The notes under the pieces: generated by a model
Database searches by the model: none
Seen by the model: the letters and a program-made list of their open reading frames with translations, nothing else
What the model was told of the DNA's origin: nothing
Source: Aeromonas veronii
Lineage (GTDB): Bacteria; Pseudomonadota; Gammaproteobacteria; Enterobacterales; Aeromonadaceae
NCBI RefSeq assembly: GCF_040215105.1
Contig: NZ_CP157875.1
Location: forward strand, 593,501-657,500
DNA length: 64,000 bases
Reading direction: 5' to 3'
In this document: positions 45,661 through 53,949 of the stretch, in pieces
Layout of the letters: every line of letters begins with the position of its first letter
How positions within the stretch are numbered: position 1 is the stretch's first letter
Made by a program: the position numbers and the translations under genes

Positions 45661-46043
45661 CCGGGGCCTCTGCCTTGCCATGGCAACTGATTCTGGACCT
45701 GGGCCCGTCATTCAGCCTTTCCCCTTCCGACCTTAGCGGCACCACTCGCTGTACTGGGCGATACCTGGTGGGGTTTGCTTGTGACACGGGGAAGTCTTGC
45801 CCGGTGATCGGAGAGGTTGGCGCCAGTGTGTCGGCATCTGATTATAAAGAGTCCGTGAATTGGCCAGACCCGGGTGTGCTGGCCCTGGGTAACCACTGAC
45901 GCGCCATCTCTGGCACTCGATCCGATAGCATCAAGACCGAGATGTCAGTGGCGCTGAAGGTCTAGGTGCCGGGCGTGGCGGCGAGGCAGTTAGCGGGTTG
46001 TGGCTTCGGCCACCTTCATTTCTCTTTTGGCGTCAGGTTGGGG
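45661..46043. other. Unassigned G+C-rich region between convergent genes
   Basis: A 383-bp stretch after the A+T-rich segment. It has normal host base composition but no recognisable gene. Visible items are an inverted repeat GGCCAG/CTGGCC (45862-45884) and a UUCG-loop hairpin, GTGGC-TTCG-GCCAC (46000-46013), followed by a T-rich run, a possible terminator for the plus strand. A 74-codon open frame here has no ribosome site and no familiar motif. The stretch may be a gene relic at the insertion boundary. Confidence 0.4.
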
Positions 46044-46382
46044 TCAGGTCAGCCAGAGCGGGCGGCTCACCCAGATCCCGAGCAGTATCAGCTGACCCCA
46101 GACGATGGCCCAGAACACCCGCCGGTAGCTTCCTTTCTGGGTCTTGTGTCGCAGCCAGTGGCGGGCGAGCAGGGCGCCGGGCCAGCCACCGAGCAGTTCC
46201 AGCAGATGCAGACGGGCTTCCGGCACACGCCAACCGCCGCGCACCGCCTGGCGCTTGTCGTGGGCGTAGGCCAGGGCAGTCAACAAGCTCATGGTGGTGA
46301 TGAGGGCGAGTGGCCACCAGTTGGCGTCCACCATACCGAGCCAGCTGCCCCACAGCAGGGGCAGAAGGGCGAGCCAGATCAT
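46044..46382 (-). CDS. DUF1294 membrane protein
   Basis: The protein is 112 aa with three to four hydrophobic segments. The motif AHDKRQAVRGGWRVPEARLH, LLELLGGWPGALLARHWLRH and KTQKGSYRRVFW is the hallmark of DUF1294, an uncharacterised membrane family often fused to cold-shock domains. No cold-shock domain is present here. It overlaps the acetyltransferase gene by four bases (ATGA), so the two are co-translated. Confidence 0.9.
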   Translation of the reverse strand: MIWLALLPLLWGSWLGMVDANWWPLALITTMSLLTALAYAHDKRQAVRGGWRVPEARLHLLELLGGWPGALLARHWLRHKTQKGSYRRVFWAIVWGQLILLGIWVSRPLWLT

Positions 46383-46966
46383 GATGTCAGTTCCAGATCT
46401 CGCGGCTCGTCCGGGTTCAAGGTGCGAATGACTTTGGCCGGGTTGCCGACGGCGAGGGAATCGGCCGGGATGTCGCGGGTGACCACGGCGCCGGCTCCGA
46501 TGATGGAGCGCGCCCCTATGGTGACGCCGGGGCAGATGATGGCGCCGCCGCCAATCCAGCAGTCATCGCCGATGTGGACCGGCTTGTTGTAGGCGGTCCA
46601 GTTGCGGCGCTCCAGGTGGTTCAGGCTGTGGGTGGCGGTGTAGATCTGCACATTGGGGGCCAGCAAGACGTTGTTGCCTATGTGTACTTCGCCCACGTCG
46701 AGGATGGTGACGTTGAAGTTGAAGAAGGTCTTCTCGCCGATGTGGATGTTGCGGCCAAACTCGCAGGTGAAGGGGGAGCTGATCCAGCAGGTATCCGGGC
46801 AGGTGGCGAACAGTTCGCGGCAGAGCGTCTGCCTGGCGTCGTGATCCCCTGCCGGGGTGGCGTTGAACCTGGCCAGCAGGGCCTGGCCGCGAATGCGATC
46901 GCCCGCTATCTCCTCGGTCTGGGTGAGGGGGCCACCCGCCAGAATATCGTCCCAGTCGCTTGCCAT
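46379..46966 (-). CDS. Sugar O-acetyltransferase (maltose/galactoside acetyltransferase family)
   Basis: This left-handed beta-helix acetyltransferase is 195 aa. The N-terminal mac domain (LLARFNATPAGDHDARQTLC) is followed by hexapeptide repeats (FGRNIHIGEKTFFNFNVTIL, NNVLLAPNVQIYTATHSLNH, IGDDCWIGGGAIICPGVTIG, IGAGAVVTRDIPADSLAVGN, PAKVIR). The catalytic His is in ATHSLN. It resembles E. coli Maa and LacA, which acetylate sugars using acetyl-CoA, probably for detoxification. The real acceptor is unknown. Confidence 0.9.
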   Translation of the reverse strand: MASDWDDILAGGPLTQTEEIAGDRIRGQALLARFNATPAGDHDARQTLCRELFATCPDTCWISSPFTCEFGRNIHIGEKTFFNFNVTILDVGEVHIGNNVLLAPNVQIYTATHSLNHLERRNWTAYNKPVHIGDDCWIGGGAIICPGVTIGARSIIGAGAVVTRDIPADSLAVGNPAKVIRTLNPDEPRDLELTS

Positions 46967-47057
46967 GCTCTTATCTCCTCATGTGCCAAGAGGCGCCAGT
47001 ATACGCAAGTTGCCAGGAGGCGTCAGGGGGCTCGCCCTGGCTTGAGGGACGCGCTCA

Positions 47058-47088
47058 CAAAAAAAGGCGCCACCGGAGGGGGGCGCCT
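47058..47088 (-). terminator. Intrinsic terminator of the amino-acid ABC operon
   Basis: AGGCGCC (47065-47071) pairs with GGCGCCT (47082-47088), and on the minus strand the stem runs into seven T residues. It lies 80 bases beyond the binding-protein stop. The remaining 90 bases to the acetyltransferase start are plain. Confidence 0.85.
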
Positions 47089-47167
47089 GCAAAGCCAAAC
47101 CTTGCGGTTTGAGGACCAACGGAACCAAAGATCACACACACTCAGTACTTCTTCGGGATGGCGGGGG

Positions 47168-48004
47168 TCAACCCTGCCACTTGCCTCCTTCCACTATCAC
47201 GTCGTTGGGATCGGTATCGGCGCTCAGGCGATCTCGCACGTACTGGTCATAGAGTTTGAGCAGGTATTTCTCCTCCCCCAGCTTGGCGAGGCGAGCGTTC
47301 ACCCAGTCACGCAGCTCGACGTTGCCCTTCTTCACCGCCGGTGCGATTGGGTCTTCCGAGCCCAGCTTCTCGGGCAGCACCCGATAACCCGGGTTCTCCT
47401 TGGCCCAGCTGAACAGCACCAGGTTGTCCTGGGCGTAGGCGTCACCACGACCCTGGGCCAGGGCCTGCAGGGATTCGGAGTTCTTCTCGAACTTGATCAC
47501 CTTCCAGTCCGGGTGATTGCGGGTCAGCCAGATGTCGGCGGTGGTGCCGGTGGTGACGATCAGGGTCTTGTCCGCCAGATCATCCAGCCCCTTGGCGGCG
47601 CTCTTTTCGGGTACCAACACCTGTACCGCGACCTTGAGGTTCGGGTTGGTGAAGTCCACCACCTCGCGCCGCTCCGGGGTCACCGTCATGTTGGCGAGGA
47701 TGAGATCCACCTTGTCACTCTGCAGGAAGGGGATGCGGCTGGCGGGTTCCACCGCCACGAATTCGACCTTGTTTTCGTCCCCCAAGAGATCCTTGGCGAA
47801 ACGGCGGCCGAGATCGGTATCGAAGCCGACGTAGTTGCCCTTCTCGTCCACATACCCGAAGGGGGGCTTGTCGGTGAAGACCCCGACGATGAGTTTGTCG
47901 CGGGCCTTGATCTTGTCGAGGGAACCGTCCGCCGCCTGGGAGGTGCCGCTGGCGATCCCGAGCCCAATGAGGGCGCTGAGCAGAACAGAGGTGATTTTTT
48001 TCAT
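47168..48004 (-). CDS. Polar-amino-acid ABC transporter, periplasmic binding protein
   Basis: The protein is 278 aa. A signal peptide (MKKITSVLLSALIGLGIASG, cleavage after SQA) is followed by an SBP_bac_3 domain: LIVGVFTDKPPFGYVDEKGN, YVGFDTDLGRRFAKDLLG, VDLILANMTVTPERREVVDF and LIVTTGTTADIWLTRNHPDW. The Arg in TPERRE and the Asp in GDAYAQDN are the usual amino-acid contacts. The family suggests glutamate/aspartate or glutamine-like ligands. The start overlaps the ATPase stop (ATGA); this is the last gene of a five-gene unit. Confidence 0.93.
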   Translation of the reverse strand: MKKITSVLLSALIGLGIASGTSQAADGSLDKIKARDKLIVGVFTDKPPFGYVDEKGNYVGFDTDLGRRFAKDLLGDENKVEFVAVEPASRIPFLQSDKVDLILANMTVTPERREVVDFTNPNLKVAVQVLVPEKSAAKGLDDLADKTLIVTTGTTADIWLTRNHPDWKVIKFEKNSESLQALAQGRGDAYAQDNLVLFSWAKENPGYRVLPEKLGSEDPIAPAVKKGNVELRDWVNARLAKLGEEKYLLKLYDQYVRDRLSADTDPNDVIVEGGKWQG

Positions 48005-48762
48005 GCTGACTCCTTTCGCTTGATGACATGGGTATAAGAAAACTTGTCGAGGAACTGGCGGGCACGCTGGCTCCTCGGATTCTCGAAGAATTGCTGGGGG
48101 GCGGCCTGCTCCAGGATGTGGCCGCCGTCCATGAAGACGATGCGATCCGCCACCGCCCGGGCGAACGCCAGCTCGTGGGTGACGATGAGCAGGGTCATGC
48201 CGCTGCCGGCGAGATCCCGGATGACCGCCAGCACCTCCTGCACCATCTCGGGATCCAGGGCGGCGGTGACCTCGTCGAACAGCATCACCTGAGGGTTCAT
48301 GCACAGGGCCCGAACTATGGCGATGCGCTGCTGCTGGCCGCCGGAGAGCTCGCGCGGATAGGCGTGGCGCTTCTCCCACAGGCCCACTCGGTTCAGCAGT
48401 TGCTCCACCTGCAGCAGGGCCTCGGCCCGTTCCCGCCTCTGCACCCGGAGGGGCCCGAGCAATACGTTCTCCTGCACGGTCAGATTCGGGAAGAGGTGAT
48501 AGCTCTGGAACACCATGCCGATGCGCTGGCGCAGCCGCTGCCAGTCGGTGTGGGTATCGAGAGCCTCGCCGTCGAAGCGGATCTCGCCGCTCCCGATGGA
48601 CTCGAGGCCGTTGAGGGTGCGCAGCAGGGTGCTCTTGCCGCAGCCGCTCGGCCCCAGGATGACGATCACCTCGCCGGGGTTCACGGTGAGGCTGACCCCG
48701 TCCAGCACCCGGTGCTGGCCAAATTGTTTGCTGATGGCATTGAGTTCAAGCAGAGGTGTCAT
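48001..48762 (-). CDS. Polar-amino-acid ABC transporter ATP-binding protein
   Basis: The protein is 253 aa. Walker A is VILGPSGCGKSTLLRTLNGL, the Q-loop is VFQSYHLFPNLTV, the signature is ELSGGQQQRIAIVRAL, and Walker B is VMLFDEVTAALDPEMV, with Val where Pro is most common. The switch His is in LLIVTHELAFARAV. It belongs to the GlnQ/ArtP group of polar-amino-acid importers. Four-base overlaps on both sides place it within a tightly coupled operon. Confidence 0.95.
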   Translation of the reverse strand: MTPLLELNAISKQFGQHRVLDGVSLTVNPGEVIVILGPSGCGKSTLLRTLNGLESIGSGEIRFDGEALDTHTDWQRLRQRIGMVFQSYHLFPNLTVQENVLLGPLRVQRRERAEALLQVEQLLNRVGLWEKRHAYPRELSGGQQQRIAIVRALCMNPQVMLFDEVTAALDPEMVQEVLAVIRDLAGSGMTLLIVTHELAFARAVADRIVFMDGGHILEQAAPQQFFENPRSQRARQFLDKFSYTHVIKRKESA

Positions 48763-49427
48763 ACCGCATTACCCCATTTTTGCTCCAGCCGGCGCGAGGC
48801 GAGCGAGAGCGGATAGCAGACCAAAAAGAAGAACAGGAACAGCAGGCCGTAGATGAGCACGGAGGCATAGGTGCGCTCGATGATCTGCTGGCCCACCTTG
48901 ATCATCTCCACCACCCCGATCAGCACCGCCAGCGAGCTGGTCTTGATGATACGGGTGTGAATGTTGATGGTCGGCGGCGTCAGCCGTTGCAACGCCTGGG
49001 GCAGCAAAACGTAGCGATAGAGCTGCCAGCGGGAGAGGCCAAGGGCCAGTCCGGCCTCCTGCTGACCACGGGCGAGAGATCTCAGACCGCCGCGCACCAC
49101 TTCCCCCACCTCGCTCGCCCCCCAGAGGGAGAGCACCAGCACGGCGCACCAGAAGGCCGGGATATCGAGGCCGAAGACGATGGGTAGCCCGAAGAAGAAC
49201 AGATAGAGCCACACCAGCACGGGCACCACCCGAAACAGTTCCAGATAGACCCGTAGTACGCCCTGGGTCAGCCGACTCTCCTGCTGGGCCAGCACGCCGT
49301 AACCCAGGCCACCCAGGGTGGCGAACAGGATGGCGAGCAACGAGATGGCGAGGGTCTGGCCCGCGCCGACGATGAGCAGAGGCAGGGCCTGGCCCAGCAA
49401 CTCAGAAACCGGAGTGGTCACAGTCAT
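48759..49427 (-). CDS. Polar-amino-acid ABC transporter permease (first of two)
   Basis: The protein is 222 aa with about five transmembrane segments. The N-terminus has the family segment VGAGQTLAISLLAILFATLG, followed by YLELFRVVPVLVWLYLFFFG. The EAA loop that contacts the ATPase reads QEAGLALGLSRWQLYRYVLL-PQA. The ATG at 49427 directly follows GGGAGG, perhaps too closely; an in-frame GTG two codons on, or an ATG six codons upstream, could be used instead. It pairs with the second permease 86 bases upstream. Confidence 0.92.
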   Translation of the reverse strand: MTVTTPVSELLGQALPLLIVGAGQTLAISLLAILFATLGGLGYGVLAQQESRLTQGVLRVYLELFRVVPVLVWLYLFFFGLPIVFGLDIPAFWCAVLVLSLWGASEVGEVVRGGLRSLARGQQEAGLALGLSRWQLYRYVLLPQALQRLTPPTINIHTRIIKTSSLAVLIGVVEMIKVGQQIIERTYASVLIYGLLFLFFFLVCYPLSLASRRLEQKWGNAV

Positions 49428-49513
49428 CCCTCCCTTCCAATGCATGCAGGGCTGGTGACGGCAGCGGCAGAAAGATCCGTGCCCACATAGGGATCCGCGC
49501 CTGCATCAGCGAT

Positions 49514-50179
49514 TCAGTGACCGAACTGACCATGTTGCAGCCTCCTCTCCAGGGCGCGCAGGGCGAGGGACAGCGGCAGGAAGATCAGCACGCACATCAG
49601 TGTCAGCACCGCCAGCATCTCGTAGGTCTTGTAGTAGAGGGCGATGTAGTTCTTGGTGGTGTAGAGCAGCTCGGGCACCGCTACCGCCGAGGCCACGGTC
49701 GTCTCTTTGAGCAGGAAGATGAAGTTGGCAAAGAGCGCCGGCAGGCTGGCGAGCCAGGCCTGGGGCAACTGCACGTGGCGCAGCAGTTGCCAGCGGGAGA
49801 GGCCGATGGCCTGGCCCGCCTCCAGCTGACTCGGAGGCACCGCCTGCACCCCGGCTCGCAGCGCCTCTGTGAGGTAGCCACCGCCCAAGAAAGTCATGGC
49901 GATCACCGCCGTGGTGAAGCCGGAGAGGGAGAGCCCGAGCGCAGGCAGCCCGAAGTAGAGAAAGAACAGCTGGATCAGCAGCGGCGTGTTGCGGGCCAGC
50001 TCCACATAGCCGCGGATCACCCCGTTCAACCAGAGTTTGTGCAGGCCGAGCAGCGCCACGTTGATCAGGGCCACCGCGAGGGCGGTGACGATGACGATGG
50101 CGCCGAGTTGCAAGGTGACCCAGACCGATTTGCCAAAGGCAGGCAGGGTGGAGACGACAAAGGCCCAGTCGAAGGTCAT
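49514..50179 (-). CDS. Polar-amino-acid ABC transporter permease (second)
   Basis: The protein is 221 aa with five hydrophobic segments: VWVTLQLGAIVIVTALAVAL, YVELARNTPLLIQLFFLYFG, and an EAA loop LEAGQAIGLSRWQLLRHVQL followed by PQAWLASLPALFANFIFLLK. It belongs to the same family as the first permease, and both are needed for a heteromeric channel. Its ATG overlaps the stop of the PLP-enzyme gene, so import and enzyme are translated together. Confidence 0.93.
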   Translation of the reverse strand: MTFDWAFVVSTLPAFGKSVWVTLQLGAIVIVTALAVALINVALLGLHKLWLNGVIRGYVELARNTPLLIQLFFLYFGLPALGLSLSGFTTAVIAMTFLGGGYLTEALRAGVQAVPPSQLEAGQAIGLSRWQLLRHVQLPQAWLASLPALFANFIFLLKETTVASAVAVPELLYTTKNYIALYYKTYEMLAVLTLMCVLIFLPLSLALRALERRLQHGQFGH

Positions 50180-51387
50180 GTGGGGATCCTCCCGTCACGG
50201 CGCAGCCGCTGGGGCACCACGGTAATGGCGTCCGGGTACTTGATACCGGCGCCGGTGTTGAGCACCACCACCCGCTCCCCTCCTTTTATCCAGCCCGATT
50301 CCCGCAGCTGGCGGGCGGCGGCGAAGGCGGCGGCCCCCTCCGGGCAGACGAAGCTGCCCTCCTGGGCGGCGAGCTGGCGGATCTCGCTCTGGATGGCTCT
50401 GTCGTCCACCGCGATGGCGCAACCCTCGGTGCGATAGAGGGCGTCGAGCACCAGAAAGTCCCCTAGTGCCTTGGGCACATTGATGCCAAAGGCCAGGGTC
50501 TGGGAGTCGGGCCAGAAGGTCGATTCTGACGCTCCCTGCTGCCAAGCCTGGACGATGGGGGCGCAGCCGCTCGATTGCACCGCCACCAGTCGGGGGAGGG
50601 GGCCCTGAACCCAGCCCAGCTCCTGCAATTCCCGCAGCGCCTTGTAGATGCCGATGAGGCCGACGCCGCCACCGGTGGGGTAGAGGATGGCATCCGGCAG
50701 GGTCCAGCCGAGCTGCTCGGCGATCTCCAGCCCCATGGTCTTCTTGCCCTCGATGCGATAGGGCTCCTTCAGGGTGGAGGCGTCGAACAGGGACTGTTCC
50801 GCCACCGCCTGGGCCACCTGGCGGCCGGCGTCGCTGATGAGGCCATCCACCAGATAGAGGCGGGCACCGGCCAGCGAGGTCTCCAGCCTGGTAATGGCGG
50901 GGGCCGCCTGGGGCATGACGATGGTGCTGCGCAGGCCGGCGCGGGCACCGTACAGGGCCCAGGCCGCGCCGGCGTTGCCGTTGGTGGGCATGGCGAAATG
51001 GGCGATGCCGAGCTCGCGGGCACGGGAGAGGCCGACCGCGGCGCCGCGGGCCTTGAAGGAGCCGGTGGGGATGATGCTCTCATCCTTCATCCAGAGATCC
51101 GGGATGCCGATTTGCTTGCCGAGGGTCGGCAGGGGCAGCAGAGGAGTGAAGCCCTCCCCCAGGGTTACTACCTGGGCGGGATCGCGCACCGGCAGCAGCT
51201 CGTGGTAGCGCCACAGGCTGGCGGGGCGGCCGAGCAGGGCGGCCGGGTGCCAGGCCTTTTTCAGGGCATCGAGATCGTAGCTGGCGAGCAGCGGGGCCCC
51301 GACCCGGCTCAGTTGCTGGGGCTGGTCGGCATCATGGATTTCGCCTGTCTTGCTGCAACGCAGATGTGAGAGATAGCTATAGGGCAT
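50176..51387 (-). CDS. PLP-dependent threonine-synthase-like enzyme
   Basis: This fold-type II PLP enzyme is 403 aa. An N-terminal CxxxG segment ([20 protein letters not shown]) is followed by [15 protein letters not shown], the PLP Lys in [40 protein letters not shown] and the phosphate-binding loop [15 protein letters not shown]. It resembles threonine synthase but lies outside a thr operon and heads an amino-acid importer operon. It may therefore act on an imported amino acid, for example as a phosphohomoserine-, serine- or diaminopropionate-type lyase. The true reaction is unknown. It is divergent from the prolyl oligopeptidase gene. Confidence 0.85.
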   Translation of the reverse strand: MPYSYLSHLRCSKTGEIHDADQPQQLSRVGAPLLASYDLDALKKAWHPAALLGRPASLWRYHELLPVRDPAQVVTLGEGFTPLLPLPTLGKQIGIPDLWMKDESIIPTGSFKARGAAVGLSRARELGIAHFAMPTNGNAGAAWALYGARAGLRSTIVMPQAAPAITRLETSLAGARLYLVDGLISDAGRQVAQAVAEQSLFDASTLKEPYRIEGKKTMGLEIAEQLGWTLPDAILYPTGGGVGLIGIYKALRELQELGWVQGPLPRLVAVQSSGCAPIVQAWQQGASESTFWPDSQTLAFGINVPKALGDFLVLDALYRTEGCAIAVDDRAIQSEIRQLAAQEGSFVCPEGAAAFAAARQLRESGWIKGGERVVVLNTGAGIKYPDAITVVPQRLRRDGRIPT

Positions 51388-51601
51388 GGATTATCCTGAG
51401 CGGGTCGTCTGGCGTGGTCTGTTATGCCATCCTGTGACCCAAGTGCCGGATAACAAACAAAATAAAGCGGCAAACCAAAGTGAAAAGATGGCTATGAGGC
51501 GCGCCGAACTGGCATGGCCGTTATGCGGGTCTGGGGGGTTGGGGCTGCCGCCACTCTTTGCTAACCTGCCTGTTTCATTCGAACAGCAGGGAGTTGCCTC
51601 G

Positions 51602-53755
51602 ATGCGATCCATCGTCAGTCTGCTGGCCCTGTCACTGCTCGCCGGTTGCAGTGGCCAGTCTGACCCCACTCAAGAGGATGCCATGTCAGGGAAAGCGCGC
51701 CTTCACTACCCCGTCACCCGCCAGAGCGATCAGGTGGATCACTATTTCGGTCAGGCCGTGGCCGACCCCTATCGCTGGCTGGAGGATGACCGCAGCCCCG
51801 AGACCGAGGCCTGGGTCAAGGCCCAGAACGCGGTGACCCAGGACTATCTGGCCCGGATCCCGTTTCGGGAGGCGATAAAGAACAAGCTCGCCGCCTCCTG
51901 GAACTATGCCAAGGAGGGGGCGCCGTTTCGTGAGGGGCGCTACCACTACTTCTTCAAGAACGATGGCCTGCAGAACCAGAACGTCTTGTGGCGCCAGGCA
52001 CCGGGCAAGCCCGCCGAGGTATTCCTCGATCCCAATACCCTCAGCACCGACGGCACCACGGCGCTGGATCAGCTGAGCTTCTCCCGGGATGGCAAGCGGC
52101 TGGCCTACTCCCTGTCACTCGCCGGCAGCGACTGGCGCGAGATCCACCTGATGGACGTGGAGAGCAAGCAGCCCCTGGAGGCGCCCCTCAAGGACGTGAA
52201 GTTCAGCGGAATCAGCTGGCTTGGCAACGAGGGCTTCTTCTATTCGAGCTATGACAAGCCGGACGGCAGCGAGCTGTCGGCCAAAACGGATCAGCACAAG
52301 GTCTACTTCCATCGCCTCGGCACGGCCCAGGAAGATGATCGGCTGGTGTTTGGCGCCATCCCGGCCCAAAAGCACCGCTACGTGGGGGCCAGCGTCACCG
52401 AGGATGACCGCTACCTGCTCATCTCGGCGGCGAACTCCACCTCGGGCAATCGCCTCTATGTGAAGGATCTGACCCAGGACAATGCCCCGCTCCTGACCGT
52501 GCAGGGGGAGCTGGATGCGGATGTGAGCCTGGTGGACAACAAGGGCAGCACGCTTTATCTGCAGACCAACCGCGGCGCCCCCAATGGCCGGCTGGTGACG
52601 GTGGATGCGAGCAACCCGGGACCCCAACAGTGGCGTGACCTCATCCCCGAGCGGCCCCAGGTGCTGACGGTGCACAGCGGCGCCGGCTATCTCTTTGCGG
52701 AATATATGGTGGATGCCACTGCCCGGGTCGAGCAGTTCGACCATGACGGCAACAAGGTGCGGGATATTGCACTGCCTGGCCCCGGTAGCGTCAGCGGTTT
52801 CAACGGCAAGCACGATGACCCGGAGATCTACTTCGGCTTCGAGAACTATGCCCAGCCGCCGACCCTCTACCGACTGGCCCCCAGGAGCGGTGACATCAGC
52901 CTCTACCGCGCCTCGGCGGCGCCGTTCAATCCCGCGGATTATGTCTCGGAGCAGCGTTTCTACCAGAGCAAGGATGGCACCCGGGTGCCGCTCATCATCA
53001 GTTATCGCAAGGGGCTCAAACTCGACGGTAGCAACCCCGCCATCCTCTATGGCTACGGCGGTTTCGATGTGAGCCTGACTCCGAGCTTCAGCGTCTCGGT
53101 GGCGAGCTGGCTGGACCTGGGGGGTATCTACGCGGTGGCGAACCTGCGCGGTGGCGGCGAGTACGGTCAGGCCTGGCATCTGGCGGGCACCCAGATGAAC
53201 AAGCAGAACGTGTTCGACGACTTCATCGCGGCGGCCGAATACCTGAAGGCCGAGGGCTACACCAGTACCGACAAGCTGGCGGTGCGTGGCGGCTCCAACG
53301 GTGGCCTGCTGGTGGGCGCCGTCATGACCCAGCGCCCGGATCTGATGCGGGTCGCCCTGCCGGCGGTGGGGGTGCTCGATATGCTGCGCTACCACACCTT
53401 CACCGCCGGGGCGGGTTGGGCCTATGACTACGGCACCAGCGCCGACAGCGAGGCCATGTTCACGTACCTGAAGGGCTACTCCCCCCTGCACAATCTGCGC
53501 AAGGGGGTGAGTTATCCCTCGACCCTGGTGACCACGGCGGATCACGACGATCGTGTGGTGCCGGCCCACTCCTTCAAGTTCGCCGCCACCTTGCAGGCGG
53601 ACAACGAGGGCCCTCACCCCCAGCTCATTCGCATCGAGAGCAATGCGGGGCACGGGGCGGGCACGCCGGTCACCAAGCTCATCGAGCAGAGCGCGGATCT
53701 CTATGCCTTCACTCTCTATGAGATGGGTTACCGGCAGCTGCCGTTGCAACCCTGA
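51602..53755 (+). CDS. Prolyl oligopeptidase, lipoprotein
   Basis: This S9A serine peptidase cleaves after proline in short peptides. It is 717 aa. The N-terminus is a lipoprotein signal ([18 protein letters not shown]), so the enzyme is anchored in the envelope, unlike cytosolic relatives. The beta-propeller ([20 protein letters not shown] onward) is followed by the catalytic domain: Ser565 in [12 protein letters not shown], an Asp at 649/650 in [11 protein letters not shown], and His684 in NAGHGAG. The ATG at 51602 follows AGGGAG and gives the signal peptide. It could degrade proline-rich peptides for uptake. Confidence 0.94.
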   Translation: MRSIVSLLALSLLAGCSGQSDPTQEDAMSGKARLHYPVTRQSDQVDHYFGQAVADPYRWLEDDRSPETEAWVKAQNAVTQDYLARIPFREAIKNKLAASWNYAKEGAPFREGRYHYFFKNDGLQNQNVLWRQAPGKPAEVFLDPNTLSTDGTTALDQLSFSRDGKRLAYSLSLAGSDWREIHLMDVESKQPLEAPLKDVKFSGISWLGNEGFFYSSYDKPDGSELSAKTDQHKVYFHRLGTAQEDDRLVFGAIPAQKHRYVGASVTEDDRYLLISAANSTSGNRLYVKDLTQDNAPLLTVQGELDADVSLVDNKGSTLYLQTNRGAPNGRLVTVDASNPGPQQWRDLIPERPQVLTVHSGAGYLFAEYMVDATARVEQFDHDGNKVRDIALPGPGSVSGFNGKHDDPEIYFGFENYAQPPTLYRLAPRSGDISLYRASAAPFNPADYVSEQRFYQSKDGTRVPLIISYRKGLKLDGSNPAILYGYGGFDVSLTPSFSVSVASWLDLGGIYAVANLRGGGEYGQAWHLAGTQMNKQNVFDDFIAAAEYLKAEGYTSTDKLAVRGGSNGGLLVGAVMTQRPDLMRVALPAVGVLDMLRYHTFTAGAGWAYDYGTSADSEAMFTYLKGYSPLHNLRKGVSYPSTLVTTADHDDRVVPAHSFKFAATLQADNEGPHPQLIRIESNAGHGAGTPVTKLIEQSADLYAFTLYEMGYRQLPLQP

Positions 53756-53796
53756 GCAGGGTGAGAGGGCGGGCATCCGCCGCGCCGACCATGACC

Positions 53797-53820
53797 AAGG
53801 GCCCTGCGGGGCCCTTTTCG
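53797..53820 (+). terminator. Terminator after the prolyl oligopeptidase gene
   Basis: AAGGGCCC / GGGCCCTT with a four-base loop is followed by TTCGTT. It lies 42 bases after the stop. Confidence 0.8.
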
Positions 53821-53949
53821 TTGCGTGGGCTCCACCAAGCGGGCGGGCGCGACCATCCCTGTCTCGCCATTTGCCGGTTTTGGTTCCGCCTTGCCCTCTG
53901 TTATCCCCCCGATGGTATAGTCGGCGACAGGATCTGCATTGAGGACATC

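Noticed and set aside
45675-45899. 74-codon open frame between the GGDEF and DUF1294 genes
   Set aside because: No ribosome binding site and no recognisable motif; mentioned only as part of the unassigned region.
51386-51601. Upstream extension of the prolyl oligopeptidase frame to 51386
   Set aside because: The lipoprotein signal starting at 51602, with a ribosome site in front, marks the true N-terminus; the extension overlaps the divergent gene start.
52115-53776. 553-codon open frame antisense to the prolyl oligopeptidase gene
   Set aside because: Opposite a gene with an intact catalytic triad; no domain seen.
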